A DNA stretch of 64,000 bases from positions 62,001-126,000 of the forward strand of contig CAJUGJ010000003.1 of the NCBI GenBank assembly GCA_910586015.1, read 5' to 3'. The translations under genes and the position numbers were made by a program. Within the stretch, counting starts at the first letter, position 1; each line of letters begins with the position of its first letter. Below are positions 36,501-44,023 of this stretch, piece by piece. The notes below the pieces were generated by a model. That model had not been told where the DNA came from. It made no database searches and saw only the letters and a program-made list of their open reading frames with translations. Source of the DNA: an uncultured Lachnospiraceae bacterium. GTDB taxonomy: Bacteria > Bacillota > Clostridia > Lachnospirales > Lachnospiraceae.

Positions 36501-37445
36501 TTTTATGATTATACAGTTGGGATAAAGGATAGTTATGGAAATTTAACAAACAGAGTAAAAAAATTTACTTTACCTCTCTGTGAAGGAAGCCATCCACTTT
36601 ATCAAAATCAGGGATTTTACCGAAATGGATATCTTTTACGATTTTTACTTCATACAACAGGAGAAGTAATGTCAAATCCAAACTCGTATGTTCAAATCTT
36701 ACCAAAATTTTTCTGGGTAGATGCTAAAGGAAAAAATAGAGAATGTGTAGATGTTTATTATAAAGAAAAACTCGGTAAGGAAATAAAATTAATTAAAATT
36801 GGATCACAAGAAGATAGAGAAAATCAAAAAATTCAGATGGTAGGAGGAGTAGGTCTTGGAATTCCTAAAAAGGAGTTACAAACAACAGCACAAATATTAG
36901 AAAGTCCAATAAAAGAATTAGAAGATAAAAAAGTGGAACAATATAGTTATGGACTGATACAGGCAGGATTACCATTTCGGACTTATTCTAATTTAGAATA
37001 TTTTAATAGCTTAAAACCTCTTATACAAAAAGAAGGATTGCAAATTCCAAAGGAACAACAAATATGGAAGTTAAAACAGACATATTATATTACCTATAAT
37101 CTTCCATCTGAAATCTATATTGCTGCTACAGGAATCGATTTAACAGAAGAGGCAAAAGAAAAGGGAATCAGCTATCAGGAAGATTTTTGGAAAAGAGATG
37201 GTTATTTGATAATTAACTTTCAGATTACTGCAATAGATCAAAATAAAAAAGAATATCTTGACTATGGAAACTTTACTAATAAAAAAGCTTATTCTCACTG
37301 TTGTATGTGGGAGATGGAAGGTGGGTTAAAAGAAAAAGAACTTTATAAAAATCAAAAAATCTCATTAGAGTATGGAGATGTATTAATTCTTAAAGTAAAA
37401 GAAGGAAATGCTTTATCAGATTATCAAACAGGTGGAATATACTAA
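33501..37445 (+). CDS. Very large exported protein of the Tad locus, function unknown
   Basis: About 1314 residues. The signal-peptide-like N-terminus (IILFIQLTILVISVIQ) is followed by a long, mostly beta-rich ectodomain without cysteine clusters, LPxTG motif or C-terminal membrane helix. Several segments look like repeated beta-sandwich modules of surface adhesins. The most likely role is a pilus-associated adhesin or tip protein, but this is only from context. The GTG at 33501 is preferred because AGGTGATC, complementary to the 16S tail, is just upstream; GTG 33495 and ATG 33513 are alternatives. Confidence 0.7.
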   Translation: MNYKMIKKIILFIQLTILVISVIQPICLFAQSEESGYEVIVDSKGNEVIQLALNADAGIIRIKGTHNYSGSKIAYLTVGYTLALNKNIANSKNSIQRNGTKNKDFIEVEREDSGIDDKISNNTVTSYYQITIDNNFIQNMFSVWKNTNGKNSEDKVGSKSWYEYRQDLKNGIKVYMSYIFAVIHRDSAGKILSQSGWFSNTTGAKGTLYYTYKAIRDAVDWSDRTKYEILPEYYDLSFTIKLNTYTPKIEFVDTQGNLLVASEEIYAKYPGKGEGYCLYGGSFIYYLPKDAQNIIIDGKKYFATKEARYYHGSKMDESKLALNIKGDLTGHLPYYRYAAKHDFNDDALLQIVFVPEDTPIEVTAIDIDSKKVIEKIPCEKVYKELETEVLLEDLPEQIYDNLGQEYQLIWEDASNNNPTWTMSYYRKGSNPQYYTPNNKYGIGVKRQMAVYIINSSFDRTKPIKMTAYYKKTKEEIKQEEDKNTIEVNYTDPKIDVYIGADKRREEKFDISLGIPASEGLYTWIKAKEYLLKAVFVQVKGKKEIPVTVKRTYRLNWQEAAPTPLPDEEDSIQKPPIYHSETVVVNKTITLTREYSFTYIDKIAYYKIHSGIVENAVFSDDIVTLIPKNYTLPSIDYQSLGNSLDAHIILPNEVKNGSLDLGVKVLDGGYSGRPSITESESVLKSLADSKVGELKCRNDSLTFDGKTVLDATLKEKEAPEPIISALTKPEMITEDVLFQENLIIPKETKNQSYPTTATLRYTPIVTFGDEQISEIYEIKELKPVIVHTPVYCKGVIEADNEPYVQLLSPELSSTALVLDENSLLNDFWVSISNSGFHSDYLGYQTRDYKKYVALDSEGNRQNQVRFPFDIVLDIGNDFEQNNDQILSAGTWFTLGDKRQRMYLPMYIKEGNYTCEFRSLASNTGSQIEATEENKNTQRKNYVATDFKTFQVSGRLYGLNLYDIDDIPRWSDIFRDLKTSVLKRNLELSSGVTDEQHFKPESFYDYTVGIKDSYGNLTNRVKKFTLPLCEGSHPLYQNQGFYRNGYLLRFLLHTTGEVMSNPNSYVQILPKFFWVDAKGKNRECVDVYYKEKLGKEIKLIKIGSQEDRENQKIQMVGGVGLGIPKKELQTTAQILESPIKELEDKKVEQYSYGLIQAGLPFRTYSNLEYFNSLKPLIQKEGLQIPKEQQIWKLKQTYYITYNLPSEIYIAATGIDLTEEAKEKGISYQEDFWKRDGYLIINFQITAIDQNKKEYLDYGNFTNKKAYSHCCMWEMEGGLKEKELYKNQKISLEYGDVLILKVKEGNALSDYQTGGIY

Positions 37446-37467
37446 AATAGTGTTTTGGTATTCTTTC

Positions 37468-37496
37468 TTGTAAACTGAATGAAAATATGCTAAAAT
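37468..37496 (+). promoter_or_regulatory. Promoter of topB
   Basis: TTGTAA (37468-37473) and TAAAAT (37491-37496) lie 17 bases apart with TG upstream of the -10 box. Transcription would start after the in-frame ATG at 37487, so translation from 37529 is indicated. Confidence 0.65.
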
Positions 37497-37528
37497 GTCA
37501 GATAGAAAAGGTAAAGGTTGGTTTACAT

Positions 37529-39643
37529 ATGGCAAAAAGCTTATTTATTTCCGAGAAACCAAGTGTAGCACAGGAATTTGCAAAAGCTTTAAAACGAAAC
37601 TTTAAAAGGAAAGATGGATATTTAGAAGCTGAGGACTGTGTGGTAACTTGGTGTTATGGACATTTAGTTATGATGAGTTATCCAGAAACTTATGATCCTA
37701 CATTAAAACGGTGGACATTTGATGCACTGCCATTTATTCCAAAAGAATTTAAATATGAAGTAATTCCTTCTGTAGAAAAGCAATATAATATAGTAAAACA
37801 ACTATTAAATCGGAAAGATGTAGAAAAAATTTATGTTTGTACGGACTCTGGAAGAGAGGGAGAATATATTTATCGTCTAGTTGATCAGATGGCAGGAGTA
37901 CCAGCAGAAAAAGATAAAAGAAGAGTATGGATTGATTCACAAACAGAAGAGGAAATTTTACGTGGAATTCAAAATGCCAAACCATTATCGGCATATGATC
38001 ATCTATCTGATGCTGCATATCTTCGAGCTATGGAAGATTATTTGATGGGAATTAACTTTTCCAGAGTTCTTACTTTAAAATATGGCTCTTATGTAAGTCG
38101 CTTTTTAAAAACTGAAAAACGGCAGGCAATTTCAGTAGGTCGTGTTATGACCTGTGTTTTAGGAATGGTAGTACGAAGAGAAAGAGAGATTCGGACATTT
38201 GTAAAGACACCTTTTTATAGAGTTTTAATAGGTTTGACAACTGAAAAAAGAAAGTTTGAAGGTGAATTTAAGGCAATAGAAGGTTCAAAATATTATGCTT
38301 CTTTAAAGCTTTATAAAGAGAATGGATTTAAAGAAAAAAAAGATGCACAAGAGTTGATAACAATGCTTTCTGAACAGGAATTAAACTATAAAACAGTTAC
38401 CGAAAACGGCAAAAATAGTCATATTGCTGCATTAAATCAGACAGAAAATACACCACTTTTAGCTGAAATTATAAATATTGAAAAAAAGAAGGAAAATAAA
38501 AATCCTCCTTTACTTTATAATTTGGCAGAAATTCAAAATGATTGTTCTCGAATGTTTAAAATAAGTCCTGATGCAACACTAAAGATTGTACAAGAACTTT
38601 ATGAAAAAAAATTAGTTACTTATCCAAGAACAGATGCTAGAGTACTTTCTACTGCTGTATCAAAGGAAATTCAAAAAAATTTAGGCGGTTTAAAAAATTT
38701 ACAGTTATTTAATTCGGATGTAAAATGGATCTTCGATAAAAAAAGTTATCAAACAATCGCAAAGACTAGATATGTAAATGATAAACAGATTACAGATCAC
38801 TATGCCATTATACCAACAGGACAGGGCTTACAAAACCTAAATGGTCTTCCAGATTTATCAAAAAAAGTATATTATTTGATAGTCAGAAGGTTTTTAAGCA
38901 TTTTCTATCCTCCTGCTGTTTATCAAAAGATTACAGTAGTTACAAAATTAAAAACAGAATGTTTTTTTTCTAATTTTAAAGTTTTAATTGAAGAGGGATT
39001 TTTAAAGATTGCAGAACAAAAAGATATAAGTTCTGAAAAAGGAAGGTTAAAGACAGAAGCTTTAAAAGAGAAACAAAAAGAAGAGGAAATGGAAATAGAG
39101 GGAGAAGCAGGTCTGCAACTTTTAGCGGATATTAATAAGCTAAAAAAAGGAATGAAACTTCCAATCTATGCGTTTATTATTAAAGAGGGAGAAACGGCAC
39201 CTCCAAAACGCTATAATTCAGGTTCAATGATTCTTGCTATGGAAAATGCGGGACAGTTAATTGAAGATGAAGAATTACGAACACAGATTAAGGGAAGTGG
39301 AATTGGAACAAGTGCAACAAGAGCAGAAATTTTAAATAAACTGGTAAAGATAGAATATCTTAATCTAAATAAAAAGACACAGGTAATTACACCTACACTA
39401 AATGGAGAATTAATCTATGAAATAGTTAATTCTTCTATTCGTTCTCTTTTAAATGCAGAATTAACTGCTAGTTGGGAAAAAGGACTTACCTATGTTGCGG
39501 AAGGAACAATAACGAAAGAAGAATATTTACAGAAATTAGAAAGTTTTATTAAAAAACTTACTTTAGGGATAAAGCATTTATATAATCAAAATAGTCTTGA
39601 ACAAAAGTTTCAAAGTGCAGAAATAAATTATAAAAAGAAATAA
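37529..39643 (+). CDS. topB: DNA topoisomerase III
   Basis: A type IA topoisomerase of about 704 residues. The Toprim signatures SEKPSVAQEFAKAL and CTDSGREGEYIYRL are at the N-terminus, and the active-site tyrosine is in KLVTYPRTDARVLS. The SGSMILAMENAG and GIGTSATRAEILNKL motifs are typical of TopB. It lacks C-terminal zinc fingers, as usual for topoisomerase III. It relaxes or decatenates DNA in the cytoplasm. The start ATG at 37529 lies downstream of the promoter. Confidence 0.93.
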   Translation: MAKSLFISEKPSVAQEFAKALKRNFKRKDGYLEAEDCVVTWCYGHLVMMSYPETYDPTLKRWTFDALPFIPKEFKYEVIPSVEKQYNIVKQLLNRKDVEKIYVCTDSGREGEYIYRLVDQMAGVPAEKDKRRVWIDSQTEEEILRGIQNAKPLSAYDHLSDAAYLRAMEDYLMGINFSRVLTLKYGSYVSRFLKTEKRQAISVGRVMTCVLGMVVRREREIRTFVKTPFYRVLIGLTTEKRKFEGEFKAIEGSKYYASLKLYKENGFKEKKDAQELITMLSEQELNYKTVTENGKNSHIAALNQTENTPLLAEIINIEKKKENKNPPLLYNLAEIQNDCSRMFKISPDATLKIVQELYEKKLVTYPRTDARVLSTAVSKEIQKNLGGLKNLQLFNSDVKWIFDKKSYQTIAKTRYVNDKQITDHYAIIPTGQGLQNLNGLPDLSKKVYYLIVRRFLSIFYPPAVYQKITVVTKLKTECFFSNFKVLIEEGFLKIAEQKDISSEKGRLKTEALKEKQKEEEMEIEGEAGLQLLADINKLKKGMKLPIYAFIIKEGETAPPKRYNSGSMILAMENAGQLIEDEELRTQIKGSGIGTSATRAEILNKLVKIEYLNLNKKTQVITPTLNGELIYEIVNSSIRSLLNAELTASWEKGLTYVAEGTITKEEYLQKLESFIKKLTLGIKHLYNQNSLEQKFQSAEINYKKK

Positions 39644-39745
39644 GTCAACTACCCATCCCCTAAAAGGGAATGGGCTTGTAAAATTAGTCGAAAAGACAAA
39701 AGGATATCTGACAGAGATAAGAAAACAGGCTATGTGGGAGTTGAT
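39644..39745 (+). repeat. Structured ~100-base element, possible IS200/IS605-type end remnant
   Basis: Immediately after the topB stop, TCAACTACCCA (39645-39655) and TGGGAGTTGA (39735-39744) form a closing inverted repeat with one bulged base. Inside lie a hairpin (39652-39660 with 39666-39674), a small AGTC...GAC loop and a TATCT...AGATA hairpin. From memory, such TCAACTACCC...GGGCTTG elements resemble the right ends and guide-RNA regions of TnpB-carrying IS200/IS605 elements. No tnpB is present here, so it may be an orphan end or small passive element. Confidence 0.4.
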
Positions 39746-39791
39746 TTATTAGGAAAAAAATAAAAGAAATGTTATATAAGGGGATAATTTT

Positions 39792-40472
39792 ATGGAAGCA
39801 TTAAAATGTAAAAATTTATTCGATTTTTCTCAGACTATTGCTAAAGAGTTATTAGAAGAGAAGGAGTATCCTTGGGAAATATTATCTGAAATAAGTTCTT
39901 TTATATTAAAATTAGGAAATCAGCTTTCAGATGAAGATTATATAAAACAGGGAGAGGATATTTGGATTGCAAAATCTGCTATAGTTGCACCAACAGCATA
40001 TATTCATGGACCTGCAATCATTGGGAAAGATGCAGAAATTCGACACTGTGCTTTTATCAGAGGAAATGCTATTGTAGGAGAAGGAGCAGTTGTTGGAAAT
40101 TCCACAGAATTAAAAAATGTAATCTTGTTTAATAAAGTACAGGTACCACACTATAATTATGTGGGAGATTCTATTTTGGGATATCGTTCTCATATGGGAG
40201 CAGGTGCAATTACTTCTAATGTAAAATCAGATAAAACGCTAATAGTAATTAAGTTTGGAGAAGAAAGAGTGGAAACAAAAAGAAAGAAGATGGGGGCTAT
40301 TTTGGGAGATTTTGTTGAAGTAGGATGTGGATCTGTATTAAATCCGGGTACAATTATCGGATCAAATACAAATATCTACCCATTATCAATGGTTCGTGGT
40401 TATATACCAGCTAGAAGCATCTATAAAAAGGCTGGAGAAATTGCAGAAAAAAGATTAGAAAGTGTGGAATGA
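39792..40472 (+). CDS. Left-handed beta-helix acyltransferase-like protein (GlmU C-terminal-like)
   Basis: 226 residues with tandem hexapeptide repeats (IWIAKSAIVAPTAYIHGPAI, IIGKDAEIRHCAFI and so on) that build a left-handed beta-helix. The NVILFNKVQVPHYNYVGDSI segment is close to the acetyltransferase half of GlmU and related UDP-sugar proteins. The pyrophosphorylase half is absent. It could transfer an acyl group to an amino sugar or nucleotide-sugar; the substrate is not evident. Its stop overlaps the next gene (ATGATGG), so the two are coupled. Confidence 0.75.
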   Translation: MEALKCKNLFDFSQTIAKELLEEKEYPWEILSEISSFILKLGNQLSDEDYIKQGEDIWIAKSAIVAPTAYIHGPAIIGKDAEIRHCAFIRGNAIVGEGAVVGNSTELKNVILFNKVQVPHYNYVGDSILGYRSHMGAGAITSNVKSDKTLIVIKFGEERVETKRKKMGAILGDFVEVGCGSVLNPGTIIGSNTNIYPLSMVRGYIPARSIYKKAGEIAEKRLESVE

Positions 40473-40729
40473 TGGAAGAACTTTATCAAGAAATTGAGAA
40501 TCGAATTCTTGCAGCAGGATATCTTAAAAAAGTAGATGGACTTGAAATTTATGAACAGATCAGTGACCAGATAGAAGGCAAAGAGAATGGTAGTTATATT
40601 TTTCTGTCAAAAAGAAGCGAAGATTTATATTTTGAGTATAAAGTCGATGTAATGGACGAAGAATTTAACTTATCCTATATTGATATTTATGAAGGAGAAC
40701 ATTGTTATCACGTAAATTTCGATGATTGA
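40469..40729 (+). CDS. Hypothetical 86-residue acidic protein
   Basis: A small, strongly acidic cytosolic-looking protein (MEELYQEIENRILAAGYLKK ... YHVNFDD) that overlaps the end of the hexapeptide-repeat gene by 4 bases. I do not recognise the family. The consensus T-box/leuA promoter begins inside its last codons (TTGACA overlaps the TGA stop). Confidence 0.6.
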   Translation: MMEELYQEIENRILAAGYLKKVDGLEIYEQISDQIEGKENGSYIFLSKRSEDLYFEYKVDVMDEEFNLSYIDIYEGEHCYHVNFDD

Positions 40730-40754
40730 CAATTTATTTTATCTATGTTATAAT
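40726..40754 (+). promoter_or_regulatory. Consensus promoter of the T-box-leuA unit
   Basis: A perfect TTGACA (40726-40731) and a perfect TATAAT (40749-40754) with 17-base spacing and a TG two bases before the -10 box. This is the best promoter in the window, as expected for a gene controlled mainly by termination in its leader. Confidence 0.9.
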
Positions 40755-40789
40755 AAATTCACTCTTTATAAGGTTAATAAGACTATATA

Positions 40790-41080
40790 AGATAAAAACG
40801 CGAAGAAGAGAAGTAGTACGAATCGTCTGGAGTTCAGAGAGCCACTGGAAGCTGTGAAGTGGTGGAAGGAAGATTGGGAACTCATCTTGGAGCGGCTGTT
40901 CGAAATTCATAGAAGAGTAGAAGCAGACGAATACCCATCGTTATCAGGGCAGGATATAAGGTTATAAAACCCGTATCTGATGAGAGCGCAGTGTTTACTG
41001 CGAAGAAGAGTGGTATCGCGTAAGATTTTATCTTTCGTCTCTGACTGTGAAAACAGATAGAGCGAAGGATTTTTTTTTAC
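40790..41080 (+). promoter_or_regulatory. T-box riboswitch leader of leuA
   Basis: Hallmarks in order are an AGTA motif (40812-40815), AGAGAG (40836-40841), the Stem I 3' side with CTTGGAG, a GAA-containing specifier region (40902-40908), the antiterminator T-box sequence AAGAGTGGTATCGCG (about 41006-41020) and a terminator hairpin with an eight-to-nine T run (41030-41079). TGGT in the T-box would pair with the tRNA tail ACCA, so a tRNA with discriminator A. The codon next to the GAA is ATT (or TTC if shifted by one base), not a clear Leu codon; see findings. Confidence 0.9.
41030..41079 (+). terminator. T-box terminator hairpin
   Basis: ATCTTTCGTCTCT...CTGT and ACAG...AGAGCGAAGGAT pair around a GAAA loop, followed by TTTTTTTTT. 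It competes with the antiterminator that contains the T-box sequence. Confidence 0.85.
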
Positions 41081-41105
41081 CTAAAATAAGGAAGGAGATC
41101 TATTT

Positions 41106-42788
41106 ATGGAAAATGTTCAAAAATATCGGAGATGTTATTTTATGCCTCCAGAACCTTGTTATGACTGGGCGAAAAAGGAATATATTGAAAAACCACCAAT
41201 TTGGTGTAGTGTAGATTTAAGAGATGGAAATCAGGCCTTAGTAGAACCAATGGGATTAGAAGAAAAATTAGAGTTTTTTCAACTTTTAGTAAAGATAGGA
41301 TTTAAAGAAATTGAAGTTGGTTTTCCAGCAGCCTCAGAAACGGAATATCATTTTTTACGTGCATTGATCGAACGCAATCTGATTCCAGAGGATGTTACGA
41401 TTCAGGTATTAACTCAGGCAAGAGAACATATTATCCAAAAAACATTTGAAGCATTAAAGGGAGCACCAAAGGCAATTGTACATCTGTATAATTCTACTTC
41501 TGTAGCTCAAAGAGAGCAAGTATTTCAAAAGTCAAAGGAAGAAATTTTAGAAATTGCAGTAGATGGAGCAAAGCTTTTAAAAAGATTAGCACAAGAAACA
41601 GAAGGGAATTTCTTATTTGAGTATAGTCCTGAAAGTTTTACTGGAACAGAAATGGAATATGCCTTAGACGTTTGTAATGGAGTTTTAGACGTTTGGCAGC
41701 CAGATAAAGAACATAAAGTAGTCATTAATCTTCCAGCAACTGTAGAACATTCTCTTCCACATGTTTTTGCAAGTCAGATTGAATATATGAGTAAACATTT
41801 AAATTATAGAGATAATGTGATACTTTCTTTGCATCCACATAATGATAGAGGTTGTGGAGTAAGTGATGCAGAATTGGGACTGCTTGCTGGTGCAGATCGA
41901 ATTGAGGGAACCTTGTTTGGAAATGGTGAAAGAACTGGAAATGTAGATATTGTGACATTAGCATTAAATATGTATTCACAAGGTGTTGATCCGAATTTAG
42001 ATTTTTCCGATATGCCTTATATCTGTGAATGTTATAAAAAATATACTGGAATGAAGATTTATGAGAGACAACCATATTGTGGAAGTTTAGTATTTGCAGC
42101 ATTTTCTGGTTCTCATCAGGATGCGATTGCAAAGGGATTAGCATATCGAAAAGAACATGACTGTAAGTATTGGACAGTACCATATCTTCCAATTGATCCA
42201 AAAGATGTAGGAAGAGAGTATGATGCAGATGTGATTCGAATTAACAGCCAGTCTGGAAAAGGTGGAGTTGGATATATTCTGCAAAATAATTATGGAATCA
42301 ATCTTCCAAAGAAGATGAAAGAAGATATGAGCTATGCGGCAAAACATGTTTCTGATAAAAACCATAAAGAGTTAACGCCAGAGTGGATCTATGATATCTT
42401 TAATCAGAGATATCTTAATAATCATACTAAGTTTGAAGTAACAGAATGTCACTTTAAACAGATCAATGGAATTACCACTAATATGGAAGTTATGTATAAT
42501 GGAGTATTACACATGACACAGGGAGTTGGAAACGGTCGTTTAGATGCGGTTAGTAACGCATTACAGGAATTAATAGGAATTCATTCTGTTATTAGTTGCT
42601 ATGAAGAACATTCTTTAGCAGTTGGCTCTAATTCGAAGGCGATCACCTATGTTGGTATTACTGATCCAGATGGAAAATGTTTCTGGGGTGCAGGAATAGA
42701 TGAGGATATTATTCGTTCTTCTATCCATGCTTTAGTATCTGCAATGAATGCACAATTAGACTTAAAGGTGACAGGAAATGAAACGTGA
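41106..42788 (+). CDS. leuA: 2-isopropylmalate synthase (long, LeuA type 2)
   Basis: 560 residues. It condenses acetyl-CoA with 2-oxoisovalerate in leucine synthesis. The HMGL-like catalytic barrel shows SVDLRDGNQALVEPM, IEVGFPAASETEY, SLHPHNDRGCGVSDAELG and GNGERTGNVDIVTLA. The C-terminal LeuA dimer/regulatory domain follows (about residues 430-560). Length and sequence fit the yeast/actinobacterial-like type. GGAAGGAG precedes the ATG. The gene lies behind the T-box leader; no other leu genes are present. Confidence 0.92.
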   Translation: MENVQKYRRCYFMPPEPCYDWAKKEYIEKPPIWCSVDLRDGNQALVEPMGLEEKLEFFQLLVKIGFKEIEVGFPAASETEYHFLRALIERNLIPEDVTIQVLTQAREHIIQKTFEALKGAPKAIVHLYNSTSVAQREQVFQKSKEEILEIAVDGAKLLKRLAQETEGNFLFEYSPESFTGTEMEYALDVCNGVLDVWQPDKEHKVVINLPATVEHSLPHVFASQIEYMSKHLNYRDNVILSLHPHNDRGCGVSDAELGLLAGADRIEGTLFGNGERTGNVDIVTLALNMYSQGVDPNLDFSDMPYICECYKKYTGMKIYERQPYCGSLVFAAFSGSHQDAIAKGLAYRKEHDCKYWTVPYLPIDPKDVGREYDADVIRINSQSGKGGVGYILQNNYGINLPKKMKEDMSYAAKHVSDKNHKELTPEWIYDIFNQRYLNNHTKFEVTECHFKQINGITTNMEVMYNGVLHMTQGVGNGRLDAVSNALQELIGIHSVISCYEEHSLAVGSNSKAITYVGITDPDGKCFWGAGIDEDIIRSSIHALVSAMNAQLDLKVTGNET

Positions 42789-43023
42789 AATGGAATTTCG
42801 AAAAGTACAGACAGAAGAACTTCTAATTGGTACACAAGTAGAAATCTATGAGTCTGAACTTCGTACACTGTCGGGTGTAATGTATTATTATACAATTGAG
42901 CCTGCTATTGCCATGTCGAATAATACACCAAAACGATTAAAAAGCCGAACTGGAAAAGTTACTGCCATCAAAGAAGATGGCAGTGAGTGGATTGTAACGG
43001 TTGAATTTGAAGAGTTAGATTAA
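42778..43023 (+). CDS. Hypothetical 81-residue protein overlapping the leuA end
   Basis: A small soluble protein (FRKVQTEELLIGTQVEIYES ... VTVEFEELD) whose first codons overlap the leuA stop by 11 bases; ATG at 42790 is an alternative start. I do not recognise a family. Its stop codon overlaps the stop of the convergent WYL gene by a few bases, with no terminator between. Confidence 0.55.
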   Translation: MKREMEFRKVQTEELLIGTQVEIYESELRTLSGVMYYYTIEPAIAMSNNTPKRLKSRTGKVTAIKEDGSEWIVTVEFEELD

Positions 43024-44019
43024 GTCTTTTGTGATAGTAAAAGGATTTTTATTATTCACTAAATCCATTTGTTTTGCAATACGTTCTTTTATTTGATTTA
43101 AAAATGAAGTAGGACTAAGAACACGAATAACAGGACCAAAAGAGAGGACACGGATAAGTAATTCCGTTTCCTCTTCTTTATTATAAAAAATTTTACAGTG
43201 GTAAACTCCCGGTTTTATCTGAGTAGTCTGTTTTTCATAATTTGCAAAATGAAGCATACATCGTTCTAAGGCATTACGTTCATTATATATTTCAATCATT
43301 ACAAAGTCTTTGGAATTTTGTTGATGTTTCATTTTTTCTAAAACTATTTCCAATGGATAGTCATAAAGAGAATAAGATACATCTAAAATTCTTGCCAGAT
43401 TGATAGTAGAAGGTTGGGTAGCTATTTGTTGTTTGATTTGAATACAAAATAGCCGAAAACAGTCATTTTTTTGAGAGTATTGTAGTCTATAAGGTGCAAA
43501 GATTCCTGTGATTTTTCTTCCATATTTAGATTGATAATAAATTTGTAGTACCCGATGTTGTTTTAACGCTTGAAAAACAATTTGGAAATTTCTTTGATAT
43601 TGTTCTGAGCTATAAGGATCTCCTTCGGTAAAACGGTCAAAATAATAAAAATCCTTCCATGAAAACAAAGGTTCAATTCCTTCTAAGGCTGTTTTTAAAT
43701 CAGAATATTGTTCTTTTGTAAGAAAAAGAAATATTCTTGGATCATCAAGTAGAGCTCTAAGAAAGGATTTTTGTAAATTACTAAGAGGATATCCTACAGA
43801 GTAGGTAACTTTTGAAAAAAAATGGGTTCCCTTTTGTTCCAATAGTTTATATTCTTCATCTAAAAGCTTGGATAATAAAAATAAATTACTCTCTCCAAAT
43901 CCATAAGCAGTGATTAGTTGATTTATTTTTTTCTCTGTAAGACCTTTATCACCCGCTGCTTCTAGTATAAGTTCTGCTACTTTATAATAACGACTATAAA
44001 TTTTGGAAAATAATTCCAT
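43015..44019 (-). CDS. WYL-domain transcriptional regulator (second of pair)
   Basis: About 334 residues. The N-terminal region is helical. The central WYL-type domain contains LQIYYQSKYGRKITGIFAPYRLQY, matching the ligand-binding WYL fold, and a C-terminal WCX-like extension ends GPVIRVLSPTSFLNQIKERI. WYL regulators often sense nucleic acids or nucleotides and control defence or repair genes. The ATG at 44019 (GAGG upstream) is chosen; the ATG at 44037 inside the preceding gene is possible. It is co-directional and overlapping or coupled with the upstream WYL gene. Confidence 0.7.
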   Translation of the reverse strand: MELFSKIYSRYYKVAELILEAAGDKGLTEKKINQLITAYGFGESNLFLLSKLLDEEYKLLEQKGTHFFSKVTYSVGYPLSNLQKSFLRALLDDPRIFLFLTKEQYSDLKTALEGIEPLFSWKDFYYFDRFTEGDPYSSEQYQRNFQIVFQALKQHRVLQIYYQSKYGRKITGIFAPYRLQYSQKNDCFRLFCIQIKQQIATQPSTINLARILDVSYSLYDYPLEIVLEKMKHQQNSKDFVMIEIYNERNALERCMLHFANYEKQTTQIKPGVYHCKIFYNKEEETELLIRVLSFGPVIRVLSPTSFLNQIKERIAKQMDLVNNKNPFTITKDLI

Positions 44020-44023
44020 AATT

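Noticed and set aside
22484..37445. Reading the cluster as a type II secretion or competence pilus (com) operon.
   Set aside because: The CpaF-type ATPase, MinD/TadZ-like proteins and CpaB-like protein are Tad hallmarks; no ComGC-type pilin or PilD-type peptidase is visible.
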